From positions 107,884,821 to 107,948,820 of the forward strand of contig NC_053392.1 in assembly GCF_905171765.1 (NCBI RefSeq): a DNA stretch of 64,000 bases, in the 5' to 3' direction. This document shows positions 52,160-63,275 of this stretch, in pieces. Under the pieces are notes generated by a model. That model searched no databases. It was not told the DNA's origin and saw only the letters and a list, made by a program, of their open reading frames with translations. The translations under genes were made by a program, and so were the position numbers. Positions within the stretch are counted from its first letter, which is position 1; each line of letters begins with the position of its first letter. This DNA is from Bufo bufo. Its lineage: Eukaryota > Chordata > Amphibia > Anura > Bufonidae.

Positions 52160-54960
52160 TCAGCTTGTCCAATCGGCTATAGACAGGCGGCTGAGTTTGT
52201 CTGTAATGACGCCCCCTGCCGTGCTGAATACACGTTCAGACAAAACGCTGGCCGCCGGGCAGGCCAGCACCTCCAAGGCATAAAAGGCTAGCTCTGGCCA
52301 CGTGGACAATTTGGAGACCCAGAAGTTGAATGGGGCCAAACCATCAATCAGTACGTGGAGGGGTGTGCACAGGTACTGTTCCACCATGTTAGTGAAATGT
52401 TTCCTCCTGCTAACACGTTCCGTATCAGGTGATGGTGCAGTTAGCTGTGGCGTGGTGACAAAACTTTTCCACATCTCTGCCATGCTAAACCCTGCCCTCA
52501 GAGGAGCTGGCCGTGACACAGCTGCGTTGGCGACCTCTTGCTACTCCTCTGCCTTCGCCTTGGGCTTCCACTGGTTCCCCTGTGACATTTGGGAATGCTC
52601 AGTAGCGCGTCTACCAACGTGCGCTTGTACTCGCGCATCTTCCTATCACGCTCCAGTGTAAAAGTAAGGTGGGCACATTGTCTTGTACCGGGGATCCAGC
52701 AGGGTGGCAACCCAGTAGTCCTCACACGTTAAAATGTGGGCAACTCTGCTGTCGTTGCGCAGGCACTGCAGCATGTAGTCGCTCATGTGTGCCAGGCTGC
52801 CCAGAGGTAAGGACAAGCTGTCCTCTGTGGGAGGCGTATCGTCATCGTCCTGTGTTTCCCCCCAGCCACGCACCAGTGAAGGGCCAGAGCTGCTTTGGGT
52901 GCCACCCCGCTGTGAACATGCTTCATCCTCATCCTCCTCCACCTCCTCCTCATCCTCGTCCTCCTCGTCCTCCAGTAGTGGGCCCTGTCTGGCCACATTT
53001 GTACCTGGCCTCTGGTGTTGCAAAAAACCTCCCTCTGAGTCACTTCGAAGAGACTGGCCTGAAAGTGCTAAAAATGACCCCTCTTCCTCCTCTTCCTCCT
53101 GGGCCACCTCCTCTTCCATCATCGCCCTAAGTGTTTTCTCAAGGAGACATAGAAGTGGTATTGTAACGCTGATAACGGCGTCATCGCCACTGGCCATGTT
53201 GGTGGAGCACTCGAAACAACACAACAGGGCACACAGGTCTCGTATGGAGGCCCAGTCATTGGTGGTGAAGTGTGTCTGATCCGCAGTGCGAATGACCTGT
53301 GCGTGCTGCAGCTGAAACTCCACTATGGCCCGCTGCTGCTCGCACAGTCTGTCCAGCATATGCAAGTGGAGTTCCACCTGGTGGGTATGTCGCATATGAG
53401 GCGGTGAGCGGGAAGGCCGAAGTTACGCTGTAGCGCAGACAGGCGAGCAGCGGCAGGGTGTCAACGCCGGAAGCGCGAACAGACGGCCCGCACTTTATGC
53501 AGAAGCTCTGACATGTCGGGGTAGTTGCGAATGAACTTCTGCACCACCAAATTCAGCACATGCGCCAGGCAAGGGATTGCGTCAAACCGGCTAGTCCCAG
53601 AGCTGCAACGAGATTTCGCCCATTATCGCACACCACCAGGCCGGGCTTGAGGCTCACCGGCAGCAACCACTCGTCGGTCTGTTGTTCTATACCCCGCCAC
53701 AACTCCTGTGCGGTGTGGGGCCTGTCCCCCAAACATATGAGTTTCAGAATGGCCTCTGACGTTTACCCCGGGCTGTGCTGAAGTTGGTGGTGAAGGTGTG
53801 TGGCTGACTGGATGAGCAGGTGGAAGAAGAGGAGGGGCAGCTGAGTAAGAGGAGGAGGAACAGGAGGCAAAGAATGTTGCCCTGCGATCCTTGGCGGCGG
53901 AAGGACGTGCGCCAAAACAGCTCTCCGCCTGGGGCCCAGCCGCCACTACATTTACCCAGTGTGCAGTTAGGGAGATATAGCGTCCCTGGCCGTGCTTACT
54001 GGTCCACGTATCTGTGGTTAGGTGGACCTTGCCACAGATGGCGTTGCGCAGTGCACACTTGATTTTATCGGACACTTGTTTGTGCAGGGAAGGCACGGCT
54101 CTCTTGGAGAAGTATGGCGGCTGGGAACAACATACTGTGGGACAGCAAGTGACATGAGCTGTTTGAAGCTGTGTGTGTCCACCAGCCTAAATGACAGCAT
54201 TTCATAGGCCAGTAGTTTAGAAATGCTGGCATTCAGGGCCAGGGATCGAGGGTGGCTAGGTGGGAATTTACGCTTCTCTCAAATGTTTGTGAGATGGAGA
54301 GCTGAACGCTGCCGTGTGACATGGTTGAGATGCTTGGTGACGCAGGTGGTGGTGTTGGTGTACATCCCATGTTTGCTGGGCGGCAGGTTGCCAACGTTCC
54401 TCCAGAGGCAGAGGAAGAGGCCGAGGCGCGGCAGCAGCAAAGAGGCCGAGGCGGCAGCAGCAGAAGAGGTAGCAGGGGGAGCCTGAGTGACTTCCTTGTT
54501 TTTAAGGTGTTTACTCCACTGCAGTTCATGCTTTGCATGCAGGTGCCTGGTCATGCAGGTTGTGCTAAGGTTCAGAACGTTAATGCCTCGCTTCAGGCTC
54601 TGATGGCACAGCGTGCAAACCACTCTGGTCTTGTCGTCACACATTGTTTGAAGAAGTGCCATGCCAGGGAACTCCTTGAAGCTGCCTTTGGGGTGCTCGG
54701 TCCCAGATAGCGGCGGTCAGTAGCAGGCGGAGTCTCTTGGCGGCGGGTGTTCTGATTTTGCCCACTGCTCCCTCTTTTGCTACGCTGTTGGCTCGGTCTC
54801 ACCACTGCCTCTTCCTCCGAACTGTGAAAGTCAGTGGCACGACCCTCATTCCATGTGGGGTCTAGGACCTCATCGTCCCCTGCATCGTCTTCCACCCAGT
54901 CTTGATCCCTGACCTCCTGTTCAGTCTGCACACTGCAGAAAGACGCAGCAGTTGGCACCT
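52160..54960 (-). pseudogene. hAT transposase pseudogene with BED finger
   Basis: In minus-strand order: an acidic N-terminus (from 54958); a BED zinc finger, SLAWHFFKQ then a frameshift then VVCTLCHQSLKRG and MTRHLHAKH (about 54690-54540); TTDTWTSKHGQGRYIS with the first catalytic aspartate (about 54020); VCDNGRNLVAALG with the second (about 53630); CLAHVLNLVVQKFIRN; CSTNMASGDDAVISV, the region of the catalytic glutamate (about 53200); an acidic low-complexity insert; ATLLDPRYK (52680); and CPAASVLSERVFSTAGG, the hATC dimerisation motif (about 52230). At least five frameshifts inactivate it. The enzyme would cut at the TIRs and make 8-bp duplications. Confidence 0.9.
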
Positions 54961-55950
54961 AGTTTTTCAACCCAGAACAAAAAGTGTGCTTTTACGGTCA
55001 CTATAAATAACTTGACCAGCTAAAACAGTACAGATTTGGTTGAATAGAAATGTGAGGCCTGTTTTTTTTTGCGCTGTGTGACAGGTATAGGTTTAATCAC
55101 AGAATCAGACTTCTATCTGCACGGTAGCGTGTGTCTTAGGTTTTTCTGAATGACACTATCAGCACCTTCAATGTAAGATATCCTTTTTGGGATAGATTTT
55201 AAGTAGGCCTTATATAGCAGAAACTAGTTATTTTGAGAATGGCAAATTTGGGAATAGTTTTTCAACCCAGAACAAAAAGTGTGCTTTTACGGTCACTACA
55301 AATAACTTGACCAGCTAAAACAGTACAGATTTGGTTGAATAGAAATGTGAGGCCTGGTTTTTTTGCGCTGTGTGACAGGTATAGGTTTAATCACAGAATC
55401 AGACTTCTATCTGCACGGTAGCGTGTGTCTTAGGTTTTTCTGAATGACACTATCAGCACCTTCAATGTAAGATATCCTTTTTGGGATAGATTTCAAGTTG
55501 GCCTCATATAGCAGAAACTAGTTATTTTGAGAATGGCAAATTTGTGAATAGTTTTTCAACCCAGAACAAAAAGTGTGCTTTTACGGTCACTACAAATAAC
55601 TTGACCAGCTAAAACAGTACAGATTTGGTTGAATAGAAATGTGAGGCCTGTTTTATTTTGCGCTGTGTGACAAATATAGGTTTAATCACAGAATCAGACT
55701 TCTATCTGCACGGTAGCGTGTGTCTTAGGTTTTTCTGAATGACACTATCAGCACCTTCAATGTAAGATATCCTTTTTGGATAGATTTCAAGTAGGCCTCA
55801 TATATCAGAAACTAGTTTTTTTGAGAATGGCAAATTTGGGAAAAGTTTTTCAACCCAGAACAAAAAATGTGCTTTTACGGTCACTACAAATAACTTGACC
55901 AGCTAAAACAGTACAGATTTGGTTGAATAGAAATGTCAGGTCTATTTTTT
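54961..55950. repeat. ~295-bp tandem array inside the hAT element
   Basis: Units start at about 54961, 55256, 55550 and 55845 with AGTTTTTCAACCCAGAAC. Three are complete and the last is partial. Each has TTACGGTCACTA, ACAGTACAGATTTGG and ACTATCAGCACCTTC. Confidence 0.9.
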
Positions 55951-55964
55951 AGGCGCTGGGTGAC

Positions 55965-56270
55965 AGGCTCAACTTGCCCCTGATGTAGTATATGGCCAAA
56001 AAATAACCACACTGTTGATGGTTAAATGCACTTGGGTGACACAGGCTCAGCCTGCACCAGATGTAGTATATGGCCAAAAAATAACCAGACTGTTGATGGT
56101 TAAATGCACTTCGATGACACAGGCTCAGCCTGCAGTTGATGTAGTATATGGCCAAAAAAACCAGACTGTTGATGGTTAAATGCACTTCGGTGACACAGGC
56201 TCAGCCTGCAGCTGATGTAGGATATAGCACAAAATAACCACACTATTGATGGTTAAATACACTTGGTGAT
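55965..56270. repeat. ~78-bp tandem array inside the hAT element
   Basis: Four to five units contain GATGTAGTATATGGCC, ACTGTTGATGGTTAAATG and TGACACAGGCTCAGCC. Minus-strand frames across it are repetitive and not considered coding. Confidence 0.85.
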
Positions 56271-56786
56271 AGCTTGTGCTGGCGCACCACAAGTCACAAA
56301 AATGGCCGCCGATCACCCCAGAAAAAAAGTGATCTAAAAACGCTCTGGGCAGCCTCAAAAAAGTGAGCAAGTCAATATTAGCACTTCAATGATCCACAGC
56401 TGCAGATCGATCACAGAATGAAGTCTTTTGGAGGAGTTAATCTGCCTAATCTCGCCCTAACGTCGCAGCTGCAACCTCTCCCTATGCTTGAATCAGCAGA
56501 GTGACGTGACCCAAGCTTATATAGAGGCTGGGTCACATGCTGCACTGGCCAATCACAGCCATGCCAATAGTAGGCAAGGCTGTGATGGCCTCTTGGGGCA
56601 AGTAGTATGACGCTTGTTGATTGGCTGCTTTGCAGCCTTTCAAAAAGCGCCAAGAAAGCGCCGAACACCGAACCCGAACCCGGACTTTTACGAAAATGTT
56701 CGGGTTCGGGTCCGTGTCACGGACACCCCAAAATTCGGTACGAATCCGAACTATACAGTTCGGGTTCGCTCATCCCTATTCATAAC

Positions 56787-58370
56787 CAATCCCAAGAAGG
56801 CTATTCCGGAAATCTTGAAGATTTTGACAGACTATGGAGAAATCTAAAACTTCAAAGTCCATTATGACAAATCAGAGATACTGAACATCTCAGCCAACAC
56901 ACAACACATGGCGGAGATCAAGTCATCCACCTCATTCCAGTGGCCAACAGAAGCTATCAAACACTTAGGAATTATGTTACCAGCAAATCCAAAAAAACCT
57001 TTTCAGGCTTAACTACATACCACTTTTCTCCAAAATAAAATCCTTCCTGAACTCAATTAAACTTCCTTACCTCTCTTGGATTGGCAGGAAAAATCTGTTC
57101 ACCACATACGTATTACCTCAAATACTGTACACACTGAGATGTCTTCCTGTCCCACTCTCCAATAAATACCTATCAGATTTCCGAAGTCTCTTCACCACTT
57201 TCCTCTGGCAGAACAAAAGACCACGTTTGGCGTATTCTCTTATTATAAGGAAAAATACAAAAGGAGGCCTTTCATTGCCAGATATCAAAACGTATTTGCA
57301 TGCCATTCAACTAGAAAGGTAGATAGACCTAGCTAGATCCAACAACAAATCTCTATATGCTGATTTAGAGAAGGCCTTAATGGGAGAAGAAAACATACAC
57401 CTTTTATGGGTTAAAGCCCTTCACTTAGCAAAAGAAACCCGCTTAGTGACATCACCCGTTGCATGCTACAATACTGTGGGGGGACTAGTGACTACTAATT
57501 TATTATCCCCATTAGCCCCTTTATCAGTACTCCCGTTTTTCCTTAATCCAAAGAATAGAGGATTCCATAAATCTTGGCTCTGTCTCTCTAATATTAAAAT
57601 CTCTGAACTAGGAAAAGCCACAGACATGTCTGAATTTCTTCAGAATGCCCTAATGCACATTCCTAAACACATAAGGTCGGACCTTGTCGACTTGGATATT
57701 AGTCTCACATGTAGAAAATTCAAGAAAATTTTTACAAATCTTCCGGGTCCAACATGGGTGGAAAATTGTACTTTGCTTCCCTCTCCCCCACCCAAGATGT
57801 TATCTCGTTTATACTCTCAATTAACTCTTGGCCTCTCTACTACTAGACCATATTTTCTTCGGATGTGGGAGAAGAAACTTCGGATATCCTTGTCAGATGA
57901 GGATTTCAACTTTATACTTAGACATTCACACGGTTTTTCTAGGTGTGTCCGCCGTACAAAACTTAGAGCTTTCTGCATAGCATTAAATTGGCCCCTACTG
58001 ATGAGTGCTGGAGATGGATGGATGGGTCAGAAACTATGTCTCACATTTGGCGGCTCTGTAATAAAATCAAGTTGTACTGGAAAAGAGTCAAAGGCACTAT
58101 TAATAAAATTTGTAAGAGTGTTATTACCCTCACACCGTACTTGTTCTGTTGTGGAAACCGCCGAAAGATTTCAAACCCAAAGCTAATTGCCTAATTACAC
58201 ACTTGATTGCAGCCGCAAAATATGTCATACCCACCAAATGGCGAGATTCAGAACCCCCTACTCTAGGTGAGTGGGTGGACAGAGTTCACCAAATTTGTCT
58301 CATGGAAGAAATGGTGGGATGGGACAGAGGATGTAGAGGAGCTTTTTTAACAACGTGGCAACCCTGGTAA
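56787..58370 (+). pseudogene. L1 ORF2, end of RT and C-terminal region
   Basis: Directly after the hAT duplication the frame resumes ITNPKKAIPEILKIL and DYGEI, continuing from FADDLLLF at 50499. Later pieces give KHLGIMLPANPKK, a long region at 57380-58186, and MSHIWRLCNKIKLYWK (about 58035-58090), the cysteine-rich C-terminal pattern of L1/Tx1 LINEs. Frameshifts separate the pieces. ORF2 ends near 58370. Confidence 0.8.
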
Positions 58371-59279
58371 GATTTCCATAGAATAGAGATACAAACCTAG
58401 GATTGTACTCAAAAACTGTAGATGTCTTGGCTATGTTAACCACTTGCCATCTGGGCCATTTGCCCCCTTCCTGACCAGGCCAAATTTAGCAAAACTGACA
58501 TATCTCACTTTATGTGGTAATAACTTTGGAACGCCTTTATTTATCCAAGTCATTCAGAGATTGTTTTCTCGTGACACATTGTACTTTTATGATAATCATA
58601 AATTTGAGTCAAAATATTTCACCTTTATTTATGAAAAAATCCCAAATTTACCCAAAAATGTGAAAAATTCGCAATTTTCTAAATTTCAATTTCTCCTCTT
58701 TTAAAACAGAAAGTGATACCTCATAAAATATTTATTATTTAACATTCCCCATATGTCTACTTTATGTTGGCATCATTTTGGAAATGTCATTTTATTTTTT
58801 TAGGACGTTAGAAGGCTTAGAAGTTTAGAAGCAATTCTTCAAATTTATAAGAAAATTGCCAAAACCCACTTAGTAAGGACCAGTTCAGGTCTGAAGTCAC
58901 TTTGTGGGGCCTACATAGTGGATACCCCCATAAATGACCCCATTGTAGAAACTACACCCCAAGGTATTCAAAACCGATTTTACAAACTTTGTTAACCCTT
59001 TAGGCGTTCCACAAGAATTAAAGGAAAATGGAGATCAAATTTTTAAATTTCACTTTTTTGGCAGATTTTCCATTCTAATCAATTTTTTTCTTTAACACAT
59101 CAATGGTTAACAGCCAAACAAAACTCAATATTTATTACCCAGATTCTGCGGTTTACAGAAACACCCCACATGTGTTCATAAACTGCTGTATGGGCACACG
59201 GCAGGGCGCAGAAAAAAGGAACTCCACATGGTTTTTAGATGCCATGTCCCATTTGAAGCCCCCTGATGCACCCTTACAG

Positions 59280-60240
59280 TAGAAATTCCCAAGAAGTGAC
59301 CCTATTTTGGAAACTAGGGGATAAGGTGCCAGTTTTATTAGTACTATTTTTGGGTACATATGATTTTTTGATCATTCATTATAACACTTTATGGGGCAAG
59401 GTGACCAAAAAATTGGTTGTTTTAGCAAAGTTTCTATTTATTTATTTTTACAGCGTTCACCTGAGGGGTTCAGTCAAGTGACATTTTTATAGAGCAGATT
59501 GTTACGGACGTGGCAATACCTAATATGTATACTTTTTCTCATTTATTAAAGTTTTACACAATAATAGCATTTTTGAAACAAAAAAATTATGTTTTAATGT
59601 GTCCATGTTCTGAGAGCTATAGTTTTTTTTATTTTTTGAGAGATTTTCTTATGTAGGGGCTCATTTTTTGCGGGATGAGGTGCCAGTTTTATTAGTACTA
59701 TTTTTGGGTACATATGATTTTTTGATCACTTGGTGTTGCACCTTTTGTGATGCAAGGTGACAAAAATTGTTTGTTTTGACAAAGTTTTTTTTTTTTTTTT
59801 TTTTTAACGGTGTTCACCCGAGGGGTTAGGTCATGTGATATTTTTATAGAGCTGGTTTTTTACGGACGTGACAATACCTAATATGTATACATTTTTTTAT
59901 TTGTTTCACTTTAACACAATAATAGCATTTTTGAAACCAAAAAATTATGTTTTAGTGTCTCCATGTTCTAAGAGAGATTTTCTTATGTAGGGGCTCATTT
60001 TTTGCAGGATGAGGTTACGGTTTTATTGGTACTATTTTGTGGGACATACGCGTTTTTGATCACTTGGTGTTGCACCTTTTGTGATGCAAGGTGACAAAAT
60101 TGCTTGTTTTGACACATTTATTTTATTTATTTTTTTTACGGTGTTCACTCGAGGGGTTAGGTCATGTGATATTTTTATAGAACTGTTTTATACGGACGCG
60201 GCAATACCTAATATGTATACTTTTTTTAATTTTTTCTATT
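59280..60240. repeat. ~350-bp tandem repeat in the TTAA element
   Basis: Three units carry AGGTGCCAGTTTTATTAG, TTTTTGATCACTTGGTG, GTGTTCACCCGAGGGG and CCTAATATGTATAC. Unit lengths differ because of variable T runs. Confidence 0.8.
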
Positions 60241-60430
60241 TTTACCTTTTTTTTTTCATTCCTTACTTGGGGACTTTTTTTTTTTACATGTGAAACTTTT
60301 TTTTATTCTTTTATTTTCAACCTTTTATTTTTATTTTTTTTATTTTACACTTTTCGTCCCCCATAAGGTCATACAAGACCTCTGGGGGACATTTACTTCA
60401 CTTTTTTTTTTTTTTTTCACTGTTGATTTC

Positions 60431-60866
60431 TCCTGTAACTGGGGCTGACATAGTAGCCCAGTTACAGGACAAATGCACCCCCCAGAGAGGCTGTACAGCG
60501 TAATTCTGCGCTGTACAGCCTCAGAGCAGGGCTGATCGAGGTCTCTGAGAGACCTCACACAGCTCCTGCACACTCCGGTCACGGCGGTCACATGACCGCC
60601 GGGCCGGAACAGGAAGCGCACAGCGCTTCTTCTCTGCAGACACAGCGCTCGGTGAGCGCTGTGTCTGCAGCGATCCAGAAGGCAGGGACACCTGGGCACT
60701 GTCCCTGCCTTGTCTTAGAGGTTGCCCTGCTGTTACTGACAGCGGGCAACCCGATCAGCAGCTGCACGATTAGCGTGCAGCTGCACTTTCTGAACGGACG
60801 TTCTGGAACGTCCGTTCAGAAATAGACGTCCACCCATAGGACGTTTATATCCTATGGGCGGACGTA
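60431..60866. other. Chain of about ten hairpins at the right end
   Basis: Consecutive self-complementary pairs are easily seen: CCTGTAACTGGG with its mirror (60432-60468), AGGCTGTACAGCG (60488-60522), GAGGTCTC (60538-60556), GGCGGTCA (60584-60600), CTGCAGACACAGCGCTC (60634-60670), AGGCAGGGACA (60680-60710), GTTGCCCTGCTGT (60721-60750), CAGCTGCACG (60758-60783), TTTCTGAACGGACGTTC (60788-60823) and ACGTCCACCCATAGGA (60826-60865). Together they take up most of 435 bp. Confidence 0.85.
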
Positions 60867-60876
60867 AAGCGGTTAA

Positions 60877-60989
60877 AAAAATTAAAATAGACAAATAGCC
60901 AGAACCAGATGGCATACACCCCCGTATCCTAAGAGAATTAAGTAATGTCATAGCCAGACCCTTTTTCTGATATTTAAGGACTGTATTGA
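60877..60989 (+). pseudogene. CR1 LINE reverse transcriptase, first piece
   Basis: The plus strand reads KIKIDK, a stop, then PEPDGIHPRILREL, SNVIARP and FKDCID. The PGPDGIHPR motif is typical of CR1 RT. A hAT-type MITE interrupts it at 60990. Confidence 0.75.
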
Positions 60990-61760
60990 TAGTGTTGATC
61001 CCGAATATTCTAATTACACATTTTTATCGCTAATATTGGCACTTCGAGAATTTGCGAAGATGTAAAATATAGTACTATATATTCGTAATCGCGAATATTC
61101 TAGATTTTTTTTTAATCAGTAACATCCTACTTGCTTGTGGGCAAATGAGAAGGCTGCAATATCTTTGTCAGAGCTTAGAAACATCCCTAGCAACCAATAG
61201 GAAAGTTGCCTACCTATTTACTATAAAAAAAACTCCCCAGCAGCCATTTTCTGCTGTTTTTTGCAGTTCTCAGAGAGAGAGAGAGAGAGCAGTGACATTG
61301 CTGTGCTCTGTGCTTTCATCTGGATCCTATCCCTTATCCAATTATATTAGATAGTTAGCTCATATATATAATACAGATAATTAGTGGGAGATAGTCAGTG
61401 TAGGTTAGATAGTGATATAGTGTAGCTATAGTGCAGGGTGTTAGGTAGTGTGATAGGAATTAATGTTTTTCTGCTGTCCATACATACAGTACATGCTACA
61501 GACATAGTACTGTGATGTCAAAACAATACGTGGACCAATCAGTAATATCTACTCAGACCTGATAAAATGCGAAGTTGCATGTATTGCGCAAAAAAATGTG
61601 CATCATTAGTGCCAATTTGCGCAATCGTGAAAATAATGACTGGAGATCACGAATTCTAGAATTTGCTAATTTATTGTGAATATTATGCAAAAAAATAGCA
61701 AAATATCACGAACACGAATATTGCCTATGCAGCTCATAACTATGTAGCCGCTCATAACGA
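60990..61760. mobile_element. 771-bp hAT-type MITE in the CR1 piece
   Basis: TGTATTGA flanks it exactly on both sides (60982-60989 and 61761-61768). The ends, TAGTGTTGATC and in reverse complement TCGTTATGAGC, are degenerate forms of the TAGNGTTGAGC end. The interior has GAATATTCTA- and ATTCG-type motifs like those of the MITE at 43385, and an AG run at 61275-61292. No coding sequence. Confidence 0.85.
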
Positions 61761-61768
61761 TGTATTGA

Positions 61769-62160
61769 CAGGGAGTGTTCCACAAGATTGGCGCTTTGCA
61801 AATGTGGTGCCAAAATTCAAAAAGGGGCCAAAAACAGAGCTGGAAACTATAGCACGGTAAGTTTAACATCTGTCGTGGGTAAACTGTTTAAAGGTTGTCT
61901 AAGAGATGCTATCTTGGAGGACCTCAATGAAAATAAGCAAATAATGCCGTATTAGCATGGCTTCATGAGGAATCGGTCATGTCAAACTAATTTAATCAGT
62001 TTCTATGAGGAAGTAAGTTCTAGACTTAACCACGACGAGACAATGGATTTCATATATCTTATCTTCTCCAAAGCATTTGATACTGTACCACATAATAGGT
62101 TAGTATATAAAATGAGAATGCTTGGACTAGGAAAAAAATGTGTGTATGTGGCTAAGTAAA
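61769..62160 (+). pseudogene. CR1 LINE reverse transcriptase, second piece
   Basis: After the MITE the frame gives SVPQDWRFANVVPKFKKG, LTSVVGKLFK, FMRNRSCQTNLISFYEEV and FSKAFDTVPHNRL, where the family has DFSKAFD with the first catalytic aspartate. It ends near LGLGKKC. Stops and small indels are present, and the active-site YADD part is missing. Confidence 0.85.
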
Positions 62161-62541
62161 ACCAAACAAATTAACTGCCAGCAATTTTATGGATTAAATC
62201 TCAAATACATTAAATCATCCAGTAACCGCTGCAAAACCGCCTTAATGATGTTCCGGTAATTAATATGAATTATATAACCATTCATAGTATCTAAAAAAAT
62301 GCCTTTGGCACAGAATCATATAACTAAACCTACAAAAATTGCCAGTCTGCATGATAATCATGAAAGTGCTTTATTAAACAATTAATCAAGACAATTTGAA
62401 AAGTTTAAAAAACAACAGTGCAGGAAAATTGGCGACATCACTGGAGGAGACCACGCAGGCAATAACATATATCAAATAAATGTAAAGCTACCACAACACA
62501 ATGCAAGTGCAACTAATGGGCATAATAATATTTAAAAAATT
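62161..62541. other. No gene recognised
   Basis: AT-rich sequence without clear repeats, frames or terminal motifs. It ends at the GTTAG target site of the solo LTR. Confidence 0.4.
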
Positions 62542-62546
62542 GTTAG

Positions 62547-63234
62547 TGTCATGGGGCGCCAAAGGCGCACTCAGTCTCCCATCAGCCGCAGACCTGCTGC
62601 TTAGCTTCGGGAGAGAGGATCTGTGTTTGGCCTCATTCCCAGGGCGGCTTTGCTAGCTGGGAGGCTCCCTTCTCCTAGGTCTGCCTTGAGCGCCGAGCTG
62701 ATCACTTGGTGCTCGACTTGTCTGTCTGTCGGTCATGTGACGCTGGCCACGTCACATGGCCCGCAGACCCCACTATAAATACAGGCAACCTGCTGGCCAC
62801 AGATTGCCTGTTAATTATAGGTTCCTGGCTATTTGTTGGACTACTGAATACTCACCTGATCCTGTTCCCTGACGATCCTTTGCCTGCTCCTCCTGTACTG
62901 CGCATCCCTCCTGGTATTGTGAACTCAGCTCCCACCTGACTACTCTTTGCGGACTCCTCTGGTACTTCTCTACTCTCCTGGTATTTGACCCCGGCTTCTC
63001 CTGACCATTCTTTGCTTAACCCTTTGTACTGCGTAGCTCTCTGGTTCTGATCCGGTCCGTTCACATTCCGTATTTTGTCTTGTCTGTCTTCCCTGCACAT
63101 ATCCTAAGTAAGGGACTGTCATCCAGTTGTCCCCTGTCACCAGGACTCGTGAGGCAAGTAGGCAGGGCCAGGGGTGAGGGTGGAGCGCAGTGGTCACTAT
63201 CCTTCCCTGTGTGTGTGTGGACGTGACCGTTACA
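62547..63234 (+). repeat. Solo LTR of a Gypsy-type element
   Basis: The 688-bp sequence starts TGTCATGGGGCGCC and ends CGTGACCGTTACA, flanked by the 5-bp duplication GTTAG (62542-62546 and 63235-63239). CTATAAATACAGG near 62771 is a TATA-like box. No internal element sequence adjoins it, so it is a product of LTR-LTR recombination. The GCCTG- and CTGGCCACAG-type motifs after the TATA box resemble the LTR of the minus-strand chromovirus at 12918-13397. Confidence 0.88.
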
Positions 63235-63275
63235 GTTAGTTACCCATAGTGTATCTCCATCTAGGATGGCGCCAG

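Larger units (their letters stand above)
50503..56778 (-). mobile_element. 6.3-kb hAT transposon with decayed transposase
   Basis: The ends are TAGAGTTGAGCGAACACC at 50503 and, in reverse complement, TAGGGATGAGCGAACCCG at 56778. The 8-bp duplication TTCATAAC is exact (50495-50502 and 56779-56786). GTTCGGGTTCGG-type repeats crowd both ends. It contains a minus-strand transposase pseudogene (52160-54960) and three different tandem arrays (50800-51985, 54961-55950 and 55965-56270). It lies in the RT domain of the L1 and so is younger than the L1. Confidence 0.92.
41460..58435 (+). mobile_element. L1/Tx1-type LINE, split by four later insertions
   Basis: ORF1 (41563-42567) and ORF2 (pieces at 45772-45956, 48655-50502 and 56787-58370) lie in order on the plus strand. 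Insertions are 42596-43370, 43385-44799, 45957-48646 and 50503-56778. Three of these have exact 8-bp duplications. Removing them restores continuous coding at the endonuclease and RT junctions. ORF1 with coiled coil and RRM-like domain and ORF2 with endonuclease and RT define the L1 group. The 3' end is at or just before the TTAA element at 58436. The 5' start is uncertain. Confidence 0.85.
58436..60876. mobile_element. 2.4-kb TTAA-flanked element ending in a hairpin chain
   Basis: TTAA lies at 58436-58439 and 60873-60876. Ends are TTAACCACTTGCC at the left and, in reverse complement, TTAACCGCTTTACG at the right. The left half is AT-rich. The middle has a long tandem repeat (59280-60240) and the right 440 bp is a run of hairpins. 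It lies between the L1 3' end and a CR1 piece. No transposase is seen. A piggyBac-type origin is inferred from the TTAACC ends. Confidence 0.75.

Noticed and set aside
52669..53279. Plus-strand serine- and proline-rich frames
   Set aside because: They are antisense to the acidic low-complexity part of the hAT transposase, which has clear family motifs on the minus strand.
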